From Tersicoccus sp. Bi-70 (lineage in GTDB: Bacteria > Actinomycetota > Actinomycetes > Actinomycetales > Micrococcaceae): 64,000 bases of DNA. Made by a program: the position numbers and the translations under genes. The notes beneath the pieces are model-generated. The model saw only the letters and a program-made list of their open reading frames with translations. It searched no databases and had not been told where the DNA came from. The stretch covers positions 434,001-498,000 of the forward strand of contig NZ_MIEU01000010.1 in the NCBI RefSeq assembly GCF_001968825.1. The letters run 5' to 3'. Numbering within the stretch: the first letter of the stretch is position 1; each line of letters begins with the position of its first letter. Shown here one piece after another: positions 7,679 to 17,200 of this stretch.

Positions 7679-8442
7679 CCACCCCCGCTCCCGCATCCGA
7701 CCGCGACGGCGCCACCCGCGCCGGCCACCTGCACGCGACCGGAATCCACCTCTCCTTCGGGTCCAACCACGTGCTGCGCGGCGTCGACCTGGACGCCCCC
7801 GCGGGCACCACGACCGCCGTCATCGGCCCCTCCGGCTCGGGCAAGTCGACGCTGCTGCGCGTGCTCAACCGGCTGATCGAGCCCGACGCCGGCGACCTCA
7901 CCCTGGACGGCGAGTCCGTGCTCGGCACCGACCCGGACGCCTACCGGCAGCGGATCGGCATGGTGTTCCAGCAGTTCAACCTGTTCCCGCACATGACCGT
8001 GGGGGACAACGTCGCCCTCGCCCTGCGCAGGCTGCGCGGCATGGACAGGGACCGCGCCCGGCTGGTCGCCCGGGAGCAGCTCGACCGCGTCGGCCTGGCG
8101 CACCGGGTGGGCGCACGCCCCTCGGCCCTGTCCGGCGGCCAGCAGCAGCGCGTCGCGATCGCCCGGGCCCTGGCGATGGAACCCGAGCTGATGCTCTTCG
8201 ACGAGGCGACCTCCGCGCTGGACCCCGAGCTGGTCAAGGGCGTGCTCGCCCTGATGAGCGACCTGGCATCCTCGGGCATGACCATGGTCGTCGTCACCCA
8301 CGAGATGGGATTCGCCCGGTCCGTCGCCGACGCCGTGACGTTCATGGACGCCGGGGCCGTGGTCGAGACGGGCACGCCGCAGCAGCTCTTCGACCAGCCG
8401 CGGACCGACCGGCTGCGTCAGTTCCTCTCCGACGTGCTCTGA
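7675..8442 (+). CDS. Amino-acid ABC transporter ATP-binding protein (GlnQ type)
   Basis: A 255-residue ABC ATPase with all motifs intact: Walker [10 protein letters not shown] near residue 50, Q-loop in [14 protein letters not shown], signature [15 protein letters not shown], Walker [15 protein letters not shown], and the switch His in [10 protein letters not shown]. The [11 protein letters not shown] stretch is typical of polar amino-acid transporters. It starts within the permease stop codon (GTGA overlap) and ends the operon. It energises uptake by the lipoprotein and permease encoded just upstream. Confidence 0.9.
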   Translation: MTTPAPASDRDGATRAGHLHATGIHLSFGSNHVLRGVDLDAPAGTTTAVIGPSGSGKSTLLRVLNRLIEPDAGDLTLDGESVLGTDPDAYRQRIGMVFQQFNLFPHMTVGDNVALALRRLRGMDRDRARLVAREQLDRVGLAHRVGARPSALSGGQQQRVAIARALAMEPELMLFDEATSALDPELVKGVLALMSDLASSGMTMVVVTHEMGFARSVADAVTFMDAGAVVETGTPQQLFDQPRTDRLRQFLSDVL

Positions 8443-8495
8443 CCCTTCGCTCCTCCCCTCTTCCCGCGGATCCGGTGCGGGTGCTCCGGCCCGCC

Positions 8496-9194
8496 TCAGC
8501 CGACCGGCCACGGGTGGGGGCCGGGCAGGTCCGCCTCCGCCCAGCCCTCGCGCCGCAGGTGCGAGGCACGACGCTCGGCGCGGTGCTGCAGCCACGCGAT
8601 CTGCAGATCGTGCAGCCAGGGCGCCGGCATCTGCAGCTCGGGCCAGCGCCGCGCCAACGCGTCGGCGAGGACCAGCGTCGCCGCCGCGTCCGCCGCGGAC
8701 GTGTGGGCCTGGATCAGCGGCACCTCGAACTCCTCGCACAGGGCGACGAGCGTGCGCTTCCTCCCGCCCTCGCGCCGGCGCTCGAGCTCCCGGTGGATCT
8801 GGAACGGGTCGATGACGGGCCGCGGCCGGGGCGGATCCGGCAGCGACCAGCGGCGGCACTCGCGGTCCAGGACGGTGAAGTCGTAGGCCGCGTTGAAGGC
8901 CAGGACGGGGATCCCCGCGTCGAACAGCTCGCGCAGCGAGGCACTCACCTCGGCAGCCACCACCGGTGCCGGCCGCCCCTCCGCGCGCGCCCGCGCCGTC
9001 GTGATCCCGTGGATCGAGCTGGCCGCCTCGGGGATCTCGATCCCGGGGTCGGCCAACCACTCGTGCCGGCCGATGAACCGGCCTTCCGCGTCCGCGACGA
9101 CGATGGACGCCGAGACGATCCGCGCCGTCGCAGGATCGCGGCCGGTGGTCTCGAGGTCGAAGGCCGCGCGGGGGAGCCGATGCCAGCTGCGCAT
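8496..9194 (-). CDS. DEDDh 3'-5' exonuclease (DnaQ-like)
   Basis: A 232-residue protein with the three exonuclease motifs: FDLETTGRDP (Exo I, Asp and Glu), AFNAAYDFTVLDRE (Exo II) and HTSAADAAATLVLA (Exo III with the catalytic His). SSIHGITTARA is the usual DnaQ-family sequence after Exo I. The ATG at 9194 is chosen over a GTG at 9284 because conservation starts at WHRLPRAAFDLE and a TACCGT -10 element ends 7 nt upstream. It could proofread, trim RNA or act in repair; there is no fused polymerase or GIY-YIG domain. Confidence 0.82.
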   Translation of the reverse strand: MRSWHRLPRAAFDLETTGRDPATARIVSASIVVADAEGRFIGRHEWLADPGIEIPEAASSIHGITTARARAEGRPAPVVAAEVSASLRELFDAGIPVLAFNAAYDFTVLDRECRRWSLPDPPRPRPVIDPFQIHRELERRREGGRKRTLVALCEEFEVPLIQAHTSAADAAATLVLADALARRWPELQMPAPWLHDLQIAWLQHRAERRASHLRREGWAEADLPGPHPWPVG

Positions 9195-9322
9195 GATCCT
9201 CACGGTACCGGCGGCCTCCGACCGAACCCGCCGACGGCGCTGGGACGGCGGCGCAGGGCCGGCGCGGCGGGTGCCGTCCGTCACGGCTCAGTTCCGTCGG
9301 TGGTCGGTGATGAGATGGAACC

Positions 9323-10414
9323 ATGACCGAGGCCACGACCGGCGGCGCCGACCGCGCCCGCCCCGACAGCGCGACGCCTGACCGCGGTGGCCCGGACGGC
9401 CTGCCGGATGGCACGCGCCGTCCGGCGACCACCGGCGGCTGGTTGCTCTGGGCCGCGATCGGGGTGACCGTGTTGCTGTGGGCCTCGGCCTTCGTCGCCA
9501 TCCGTGCCGCCGCGCACGACTTCGGCCCCGGTGCCCTGACCCTCGGGCGGGTGGCCGTGGGCTCGGTCGCCCTCGCCGCCATCCACGTCGCGGTGCTGGG
9601 CCGACGGCGTCGCCGCGACGCGGTGGTCTCCGGCGGAGCTGGCGCTGGTTCCGGCGCGGGCTCCGTCGGCGGATCCGGCCGGCGGCGACTGCCGGGCCGG
9701 GTGCTGGCCGCCGTCGTCGTCTGGGGTGTCGCCTGGTTCGGGGTCTACAACATCGCGCTCAACGCGGCCGAGCAGGACGTCGACGCCGGGACCGCCTCCC
9801 TGCTGGTCAACCTCGCGCCGATGATCGTCGCCGTGCTGGCGGGTCTCTTCCTCGGGGAGGGATTCCCGCGCCGCCTCATCGCCGGCATGCTCGTGGCCCT
9901 GAGCGGGGTGGGCGTCATCGCGGTCTCGACCTCGACCGGGCGGTTCGATCTCGTCGGCGTTGTGCTCGGCGTGGTCGCCGCCGTCGTGTACGGGAGTTCG
10001 GCGACCGTGCAGAAGAGTCTGCTGCGCCGGATCGACTCCTCCACCATGACGGTGCTCGGTTGCCTCGCCGGCACCGTCGCGTGTCTGCCCTTCGCTCCCG
10101 AACTGATCCGTGCCCTGGCGGTCGCGCCGGCGTCCTCCGTGGTCGCCGTGCTCTATCTCGGCGTGTTCCCGACGGCGATCGCATTCACCACATGGGGATA
10201 CGCCCTCTCCCGTGCCAGCGCCGGGCGGACGGCCGCCTCGACGTACGCGGTGCCGCCCGTCGTGGTGCTGCTGTCCTGGGTCGTGCTGCAGGAGACGCCG
10301 CCGGCGGCGGCCCTGCTCGGCGGAGCGCTCGCCCTCGCCGGGGTGGCCGTGGCGACGTGGAAGCGACGGGGCCGGTCCGGGCGTCGCTGGCGCCTACGCT
10401 GGTGGGGTGCGTGA
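9323..10414 (+). CDS. EamA/DMT family transporter
   Basis: A 363-residue protein with about ten hydrophobic helices in two EamA repeats. The first begins WLLWAAIGVTVLLWASAFV with AGLFLGEGFPRR, and the second begins LVGVVLGVVAAVVYGSSATV and ends VVLQETPPAAALLGGALALAG. Helices are preceded by a 36-residue polar N-terminus and there is a Gly/Ser/Arg-rich insert near residues 95-120. Proteins of this family export amino acids, nucleosides or other metabolites. It overlaps the next gene by 8 bp and heads an operon with DNA repair genes. Confidence 0.82.
   Translation: MTEATTGGADRARPDSATPDRGGPDGLPDGTRRPATTGGWLLWAAIGVTVLLWASAFVAIRAAAHDFGPGALTLGRVAVGSVALAAIHVAVLGRRRRRDAVVSGGAGAGSGAGSVGGSGRRRLPGRVLAAVVVWGVAWFGVYNIALNAAEQDVDAGTASLLVNLAPMIVAVLAGLFLGEGFPRRLIAGMLVALSGVGVIAVSTSTGRFDLVGVVLGVVAAVVYGSSATVQKSLLRRIDSSTMTVLGCLAGTVACLPFAPELIRALAVAPASSVVAVLYLGVFPTAIAFTTWGYALSRASAGRTAASTYAVPPVVVLLSWVVLQETPPAAALLGGALALAGVAVATWKRRGRSGRRWRLRWWGA
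10395..10400 (+). promoter_or_regulatory. -10 element (TACGCT) inside the EamA gene, for the ATL-adnA-adnB genes
   Basis: TACGCT followed by 6 nt and the GTG at 10407. It would let the repair genes be transcribed separately from the transporter gene, as a leaderless message. Confidence 0.5.
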
Positions 10415-10838
10415 CGGGTACGAAGCGGCGGTGCTCCGGGTGGCCGCGGCCATTCCCGCGGGCCGGGTGCTCAGCTATGGCGATATCGCGGACCTGCTCG
10501 AGGGCATGGGTCCGCGCACGGTCGGGCGTGTGATGAGCCGCCACGGGGCCGACGTGTCCTGGTGGCGGGTGCTCCGGTCGGACGGGACCGTGTTCGGCCC
10601 GCTCGCCGACCGTGCCGCCGTCGAGTACGAACGCGAGGGCACGCCCCTGGTGCCGCCCCGCGACGGTGCCCGGGTGACGTCCCCCCGGGTGCACATGCGG
10701 CGGGCCCGCTGGCAGCCCTCACCGGCCGAACTCGCACGGCTGGACGAGGCCTTGGCCGCCGACGGCTGGTGGGACGCGGACACGTCCGAGCAGTCCCGGC
10801 CGGTTCTGTCGGTGGCCGATGATGGGATCGAGGCATGA
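10407..10838 (+). CDS. Alkyltransferase-like protein (ATL), MGMT DNA-binding fold
   Basis: A 143-residue protein of the MGMT/Ogt DNA-binding family: IPAGRVLSYGDIADLLEG and RTVGRVMSRHG form the recognition helix and arginine finger. In place of the alkyl-acceptor motif PCHRV it has SWWRVLRSDG, so the reactive Cys is a Trp. ATL proteins bind O6-alkylguanine without removing the alkyl group and channel the lesion to nucleotide excision repair. The C-terminal 60 residues are longer than in minimal ATLs. It overlaps the EamA stop by 8 bp and ends in an ATGA overlap with adnA. Confidence 0.82.
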   Translation: MRDGYEAAVLRVAAAIPAGRVLSYGDIADLLEGMGPRTVGRVMSRHGADVSWWRVLRSDGTVFGPLADRAAVEYEREGTPLVPPRDGARVTSPRVHMRRARWQPSPAELARLDEALAADGWWDADTSEQSRPVLSVADDGIEA

Positions 10839-13800
10839 GCAGCAGCGTGGTGGAGACGACGGGGCTGGAGACGACGGGGCTGGAGACGACGGGGCTCGCC
10901 GGGACGACGGGTCACCCGTCGTCGGTCCCGGCGCTCGACGCCGCGCAGCGCGCCGTCGCCGAGGCCCCCGCCGGTCACGGGGCCCTGCTCGTGCTCGGAG
11001 CACCGGGCACCGGCAAGAGCACCGTCCTGATCGAACGGGCCGTGCACGCCGTCGACGCGGGCGCCGACGCCGCGGGCCTGCTGCTGCTGGCCCCGTCGCG
11101 CCGCTCCGCGACCCGGCTGCGCGATCTGCTCTCCGCGCGGCTGGACCGCACCGTGGCCTCGTCGCCGGCACGCTCCTGGCAGGCCTACGCGTTCGATCTG
11201 CTGCGCCGGGCCCGGGTGGAGAAGTTCCTGGCGCTGCCCGCACCCCCGCGGCTGCTCTCGGGCGCCGAGCAGGACCAGATCATCGCCGACCTGCTCTCCG
11301 GCCACCGGGCCGGTCACGGTGCACCGCTCGTGTGGCCCCCGGACCTGGACGACGCGCTGCGCACCCGTGGGTTCCGTCAGGAGATCCGCCAGCTGTTCGA
11401 CCGGCTCACCGAGTACGGGCTGACCGCCGAGGATCTCGCGCACCTCGGACAGACCCGCAGCCGGCCGGACTGGGTGGCCGCCGCGCGTCTCTACCGGGAG
11501 TACCGGGACGTCCTCGACCTGCGCATGCCGGAGGCGTTCGACCCCGCGGGCATCATCACCGAGGCGCGGCGGGTGCTTCAGGACAACCCGGCGTTCCTCG
11601 CCGCCGAGCGGGCCCGGCTCTCGCTCATCCTGGTCGACGACCTCCAGGAGGCCACCCCGGCCATCCACGAGCTGCTGTACGTGATCGGCGCCGACACCGA
11701 CATCGTCCTGACCGCCTCGGCGGAGTCCGTCGTCCAGGGCTTCCGCGGCGCTCGCCCCGATCTGCTGCCGGGGCTGGGGGACCACCTTCCGGGCCTGCGC
11801 ACCCATACCCTGACCACCTCGTGGCGGCTGGGGCACGAGACCTCCGCCGCATGGCGCCGGGTCGCCGACCGGGTGCCCGTGACTGGCAGCGCGATCCAGG
11901 GCCGGGTCCTGGACGTCCCGTCGCCGGCCGACGACACTACCCCCGCCGGCAGGATTCCCGCCGACCGGTTCCCCGACGACCGGGTCCCCGCCGGCACCAC
12001 GCGCGACGTCGACGCCGTCGAGGCGCACGTCGTCGCCTCCGGCCTGCACGAGGCCCGGTTCGTCGCCCAGCGGCTGCTGGAGGCGCACCTGCGCGATCAG
12101 CGGCCGTGGTCCTCCATGGCGGTCATCGTCCGGACCGGGGCCATGCTCACGTCACTGGCCCGCGCCGTCGCGCAGCAGGGTGTCCCCGTCCGGCTGCCGT
12201 CCGCCGAGCGACCCGTCCGCGACGAGGTGGCGGTCGCCGCTCTGCTCGACCTCTTTGCCGTCAGCCTCCGCCGACGGCCCCTCTCCGCGGACCTGGCCGT
12301 CACGCTGCTGACATCCCGGTTCGGCGGCGCTTCCGCTCTGAGCCTGCGTCGGTTGCGCCAGCAGCTGCGCGCCCTCGAGCTGGAGGCCGGGGGTGGGCGC
12401 GCCAGCGACGAACTGCTCGTCGAGGCGCTCGAGACGCCCGGCGCCCTCACCGGTCTCACCCGCGACGCGCAGGCCGCCCGGCTCGTCGCCGGGATGCTCG
12501 CGGCCGGCACCGCCGCCGCCGAGGAGCCCGGCGCGACGCCGGAGACCGTGCTGTGGGCGCTCTGGGAGGCGTCCGGCGCCGAGCGTCGCTGGGTGCGCGA
12601 GGCGCTGGCCGGAGGACCCACCGGAGAACGCGCCGACCGGGACCTGGACGCCATGATGGCGCTGTTCCAGACCGCCGAACGATATGTCGACCAGCTGCCC
12701 GGTGCGTCCCCCGCCCAGTTCCTCGACTACGTCGCGGGCCAGGAGGTGCCCATGGACACCCTCGCCGACCGGGCTCCCGTGGGCGACGCCGTCGAACTGC
12801 TCACCCCTGCCTCGGCGGCGGGTCGCGAGTGGGACGTCGTCATCGTCGCCGGGCTGCAGGACGGGGTCTGGCCGAACCCGCGGTTGCGCGGCGAGCTGCT
12901 CGGCTCCACCGAACTCGTCGACATCCTCGACGCGGGCGCCGACATCGCCACGCAGCGGGACGTCCAGGCCCGGCTCCGGCAGGTCCGGCACGACGAGCTG
13001 CGCAGCTTCTCCGTCGCCGTCTCCCGCGCCCGGCAGCTACTGATCTGCGTGGGGGTCGACGCCGAGGACGAGCAGCCCTCCGCCTTCCTCGACCTGATCG
13101 ACCCGTGGCCGGACCCGACCCAGCCCCGTCCCCACACGACGGTCCGCCGCCCGGTCACGCTGCGGGCCCTGGTCGCCGAACTGCGGCAGTTTGCCCAGTC
13201 CGACGACACGGCCGAGCGGGCCGCCGCCGTCGCGCAACTCGCCCGGCTCGCCGCGGTCGGCCGTGACGCCGACGGGAGCAACGCCGGCTTCGGAGACGAC
13301 GCCGTGCGCGCCGACGCTGCCCCGGAGAGGGCCGCGGAGCCGGGCCCGGACGCCGTGCCCGGAGCACACCCCGACGACTGGTGGGGCCTGCTGCCGCTGA
13401 GCACGGATGCGCCGATCGTCGCGGCGGGGGAGACGGTGACCGTCTCGCCGTCGCGGATCACCGCCGTCCAGGACTCGCCGCTGAACTGGTTCGTGCAGAC
13501 CGCCGGTGGCCAGGAGACCACGGACTTCGCCCGCAGCCTGGGCACGCTGGTACACCGGATCGCCGAGCGGCTGCCCGCCGGCACCCGCGCCGATCTCGGT
13601 GCCGAGCTGACCCGTCTCTGGTCGCAGCTCTCGCTGCCGGACACGTGGGAGACCGCCAAGCAGTTCGAGCGCGCGCAGACCATGGTCGACCGCTTTGCCG
13701 AGTACGTGACCCTCAGCCGGTCCGACGGGAAGACCCTGCTGCACGTCGAGCGGGACTTCACCGTCGAGCTGCAGCCGGTCGACGGGGCCGCCGGTCAGGG

Positions 13801-14212
13801 GCCCGTCCACACCGTCCTGCGTGGCCAGGTGGACCGGCTCGAGGTCGACGCCGAGGGCCGTCTCGTGATCGCGGACCTGAAGACCGGCCGACACAAGCCG
13901 CGCAGGGACGAGCTCGCCACGCACCCGCAGCTGGGTGCCTACCAGGTGGCCGTGGCGGCCGGGGCGTTCCCCGACGGCGCTCGACCCGGTGGGGCCGCCC
14001 TGGTCAATCTCGGGACGGAGGAGAAGAACATGGTGCAGGATCAGGCCCCGCTCGCGGACGGGGACCCGTGGGCGATCGACCTCGTGCGATCCGCCGCGAG
14101 CACCATGACCGGCGCGAGCTTCGAGTCGCGCCACGAGCCGACCGGGCGCGCCCGCTGCACCCTGCCCGGCGTCTGCCCGCTCTGCGCCGCGGGACGGCAG
14201 GTGACCGAGTGA
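10835..14212 (+). CDS. adnA: AdnA-like subunit of helicase-nuclease, degenerate SF1 motor plus RecB-type nuclease
   Basis: An 1125-residue protein. An N-terminal SF1 motor has Walker A GAPGTGKST (residues 55-63) and an altered motif II VDDLQEA (Asp268-Glu272). A C-terminal PD-(D/E)XK nuclease shows GQVDRLEV, IADLKTGR (Asp1014, Lys1016) and the QLGAYQ motif. Three cysteines (C-x5-C-x2-C) close the protein. AdnAB resects double-strand breaks in mycobacteria; there AdnA is encoded first and carries the less active motor, matching this order. The ATG sits in an ATGA overlap with the ATL gene. The N-terminus has three ETTGL repeats, and another degenerate pentad array lies at residues 373-387. Confidence 0.82.
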   Translation: MSSSVVETTGLETTGLETTGLAGTTGHPSSVPALDAAQRAVAEAPAGHGALLVLGAPGTGKSTVLIERAVHAVDAGADAAGLLLLAPSRRSATRLRDLLSARLDRTVASSPARSWQAYAFDLLRRARVEKFLALPAPPRLLSGAEQDQIIADLLSGHRAGHGAPLVWPPDLDDALRTRGFRQEIRQLFDRLTEYGLTAEDLAHLGQTRSRPDWVAAARLYREYRDVLDLRMPEAFDPAGIITEARRVLQDNPAFLAAERARLSLILVDDLQEATPAIHELLYVIGADTDIVLTASAESVVQGFRGARPDLLPGLGDHLPGLRTHTLTTSWRLGHETSAAWRRVADRVPVTGSAIQGRVLDVPSPADDTTPAGRIPADRFPDDRVPAGTTRDVDAVEAHVVASGLHEARFVAQRLLEAHLRDQRPWSSMAVIVRTGAMLTSLARAVAQQGVPVRLPSAERPVRDEVAVAALLDLFAVSLRRRPLSADLAVTLLTSRFGGASALSLRRLRQQLRALELEAGGGRASDELLVEALETPGALTGLTRDAQAARLVAGMLAAGTAAAEEPGATPETVLWALWEASGAERRWVREALAGGPTGERADRDLDAMMALFQTAERYVDQLPGASPAQFLDYVAGQEVPMDTLADRAPVGDAVELLTPASAAGREWDVVIVAGLQDGVWPNPRLRGELLGSTELVDILDAGADIATQRDVQARLRQVRHDELRSFSVAVSRARQLLICVGVDAEDEQPSAFLDLIDPWPDPTQPRPHTTVRRPVTLRALVAELRQFAQSDDTAERAAAVAQLARLAAVGRDADGSNAGFGDDAVRADAAPERAAEPGPDAVPGAHPDDWWGLLPLSTDAPIVAAGETVTVSPSRITAVQDSPLNWFVQTAGGQETTDFARSLGTLVHRIAERLPAGTRADLGAELTRLWSQLSLPDTWETAKQFERAQTMVDRFAEYVTLSRSDGKTLLHVERDFTVELQPVDGAAGQGPVHTVLRGQVDRLEVDAEGRLVIADLKTGRHKPRRDELATHPQLGAYQVAVAAGAFPDGARPGGAALVNLGTEEKNMVQDQAPLADGDPWAIDLVRSAASTMTGASFESRHEPTGRARCTLPGVCPLCAAGRQVTE
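10853..10897 (+). repeat. 15-bp tandem repeat, three copies (ETTGL) in the adnA N-terminus
   Basis: GAGACGACGGGGCTG repeated three times with one third-position change; it lies before the folded motor domain, so copy number should be tolerated. Confidence 0.9.
11951..11995 (+). repeat. Degenerate 15-bp repeat, three copies, inside adnA
   Basis: Encodes RIPAD, RFPDD and RVPAG in succession, an older and more diverged pentapeptide array in a Pro-rich linker of the motor region. Confidence 0.6.
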
Positions 14213-17200
14213 GCACCGACACCGACATGACCGGCACCGACGCCCGCAGCACCCTGATCACGCCCGCCCGGCTCGCCGAGGCGCTGGGCAGCCCGCCGCC
14301 GACGCCGGAGCAGGCCGAGATCATCGCCGCGCCGCTCGAACCGCTGCTCGTCGTCGCCGGCGCCGGGTCGGGCAAGACGGCCACGATGTCCCAGCGCATC
14401 ACCTGGCTGGTCGCCAACGGGCTCGTGTCCCCGGACCAGATCCTCGGGGTCACCTTCACCCGCAAGGCGGCGGGCGAGCTCGCCACCCGCGTGGGTTCCT
14501 CCCTGCGCCGCCTGCGGGCGGTGGGACTGCTGCCCGCCAGCGCCGAGGCCGACGGCGCAGCCGTCCTCGACCCGCAGATCAGCACCTACCACTCCTACGC
14601 GGCATCCATCGTGCAGGATCACGGGCTACGGCTCGGTGTCGAGCGCGACGCCGTCGTCATCGGTCAGGCCCAGGCCTGGCAGCTGGCCAGTCAGGTGGTG
14701 GAGGCGTACGAGGGTGAGCACGAGCACTTCGTCAGCGCCAAGAGCACCCTGGTCGCCGGGGTGCTGCAGATGGCCTCGGAGTGCGCCGAGCACCTGCGCG
14801 AGCCCGCAGCCGTCGAGGAATGGCTGCAGGAGACGGTCGCCAGGCTCGCGGCGCTGCCCTACGTGTCCGGGAAGACGACCGCCGTCACCAAGGAGGCGAC
14901 GAAGGCGCTGGACCGGCTGCGCACCCTCGGCACCGTCGCCGGCCTCGTGACCCGGTACGACGAGGCGAAGCGGATGCGCGGGGTGCTCGACTACGGCGAC
15001 CTCGTGCACATCGCCGCGCGGATCGCCCAGCGCGTTCCCGCGGTCGCGGCCGCCGAACGGGCGCGGTACCCCGTCGTCGTGCTCGACGAGTTCCAGGACA
15101 CCTCCCACGCCCAGGCCGTGCTGTTCCGCCGGCTGTTCGGCGACGGTCACCCGGTCACCGCCGTCGGCGACCCCAAGCAGTCCATCTACGGTTTCCGCGG
15201 CGCGTCCGCCGGACAGCTGCAGCAGTTCGGCGAGCAGTTCCCGCGCGTCGACGCGGACGGTGAGCGGACCGTGGCCCGCACCCTCTACCTGACGACGGCC
15301 TGGCGCAACGACGAGCACATCCTCGCGGCGGCCAATCACGTGTCCGCGCCGCTCGCCGGTGGTGACGGTGCTGCCGGTGGTCCTTCAGGACTGGTCGGTG
15401 CCACCGCCGCCGTGCCGCCGCTGCAGCCCCGTCCGGGCGCCGGACCCGGCCGGGTGGTCATCGAGCGGCACGGGACCACGGACGAGGAGTCCGCGTCGAT
15501 CGTGCGGCACGTCAGCGCGCTGCGCCCCGATCTGCTGCCGGCCGCCCGGACCGCCGGAGGCGGCTCCGGCATGACGGACGAGGAGGCGCCCTCGGTGGCA
15601 GTCCTGTGCCGCACGCGCGCCCAGATCGAACCGATCCGCCGGGCGCTGACCGATCACGGCATCCCCGTGGAGGTGGTCGGCCTGGGCGGGCTGCTCGACA
15701 CCCCGGAGATCGTCGACGTCGTCAGCACCCTGCAGGTGCTCGCCGATCCCGGCCGCTCGGACGCCCTGATGCGGCTGATGGCCGGGGCCCGGTGGCGTGT
15801 CGGTCCCCGGGACCTGATGGCGCTGCGCGACTGGTCGTGGGTGCTCGCCTCCCGCCGCGAGCGGGCCCTCCGCCAGCGCGAGGAGCTCGATGCGAGCACC
15901 GCGGGCACCGCGGAGGAGGCCGGGCCGGTCGAGTCCGACACCGTGGACGCGGCCAGCCTCGTCGAGGCGATCGACTGGCTGCCCGACGCGGGCTGGGAGT
16001 CGGCGCACGGCCGATCCCTCTCGGCAGCCGGGCGGGACCGGCTCGCCCGCCTCGCGACTGAACTGCGGGACCTGCGCGGATACCTCGGCGACGAGCTGAC
16101 GACCCTGATCGGGCAGGTCGAGCGGGTCATGCTGCTGGACATCGAGGTCGCCTCGCGTCCCGGCATCAGCATCCACCAGGCGCGCGCCAACCTCGACGCC
16201 TTCGCCGACGCCGCGGCGTCGTTCCTCGCGGGCAGCCCCCGCATCGACGTCGTCGCGTTCCTCGGCTGGCTCGAGGCGGCGCGCGACGAGGAGAACGGCC
16301 TGGAGACGGCGCAGCCCGACGTGCGCAGCGACGCCGTCCAGCTGCTCACCGCGCACGCGGCGAAGGGCCTGGAGTGGGACGCGGTCCTCGTGCCCGGACT
16401 GAGCCGCGGCGTCTTCCCGTCAGACAAACGATCCCGGTGGAGCTCGGACACCCTCGTGCTGCCGTGGCCGCTGCGCGGGGATCATGCCCACCTGCCCCAG
16501 TGGGATCTCGACCAGCCCGACCTGAAGAGCCTCATGGACGCCGAGAAGAAGGAGTTCACGGCGGCCGCCGGGTCCCACGCCGAGATGGAGGAACGGCGGC
16601 TCGCGTACGTGGCGATCACCCGCGCCCGGCGCGACCTCATCCTCACCTCCGCGGTCTGGCGGGGCGGCAACGTCAAGCCCGCCGCGGTGTCCCCCTTCCT
16701 GGAGGAGCTGGAGGAGCTGACGGTGGGGGAGGAGCCCGCCGTCGAACGCGGGGACTGGGTGGAGGACGCCGGCGTCGAGAATCCCAATGCCGGCCGGCCG
16801 CTGACGGCCCAGTGGCCCTACGACCCGCTCGACTCCCCGATCGACGCGCAGGGCCGGCGGCTGCGCCCGGGCACCAGCCGCCGACCGGCCCTGGCCCGCG
16901 CCGCCGACGAGGTGATCGCGGCGATCGGCACCGTCGGCATGCCGACGCAGGACGGTGGGCAGGAGCAGCGCAGCGCGCAGCACCAGCCGCCGCAGGATGA
17001 CGGGCAGGCGCAGAACGGCACTCCCGGGCGGGACGGCATGTCCGGGCGGGGGTCCGGGTTCGAGGACGCGCCGGCGCTCGCGGAGCGCTGGGAGCAGGAG
17101 ACCACCGTGCTGCTGGACCGGTTCCTCTCCCCGCCGAGTGCCGCGCAGGCCCAGCCGCCCACCCACATCTCCGCCTCGACGCTGGTGGACCTGGACGACG

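Noticed and set aside
5486-7696. A 736-codon minus-strand frame over the ABC transporter
   Set aside because: Antisense to three clearly recognised transporter genes; no domain, Val/Gly/Asp/Arg-rich composition.
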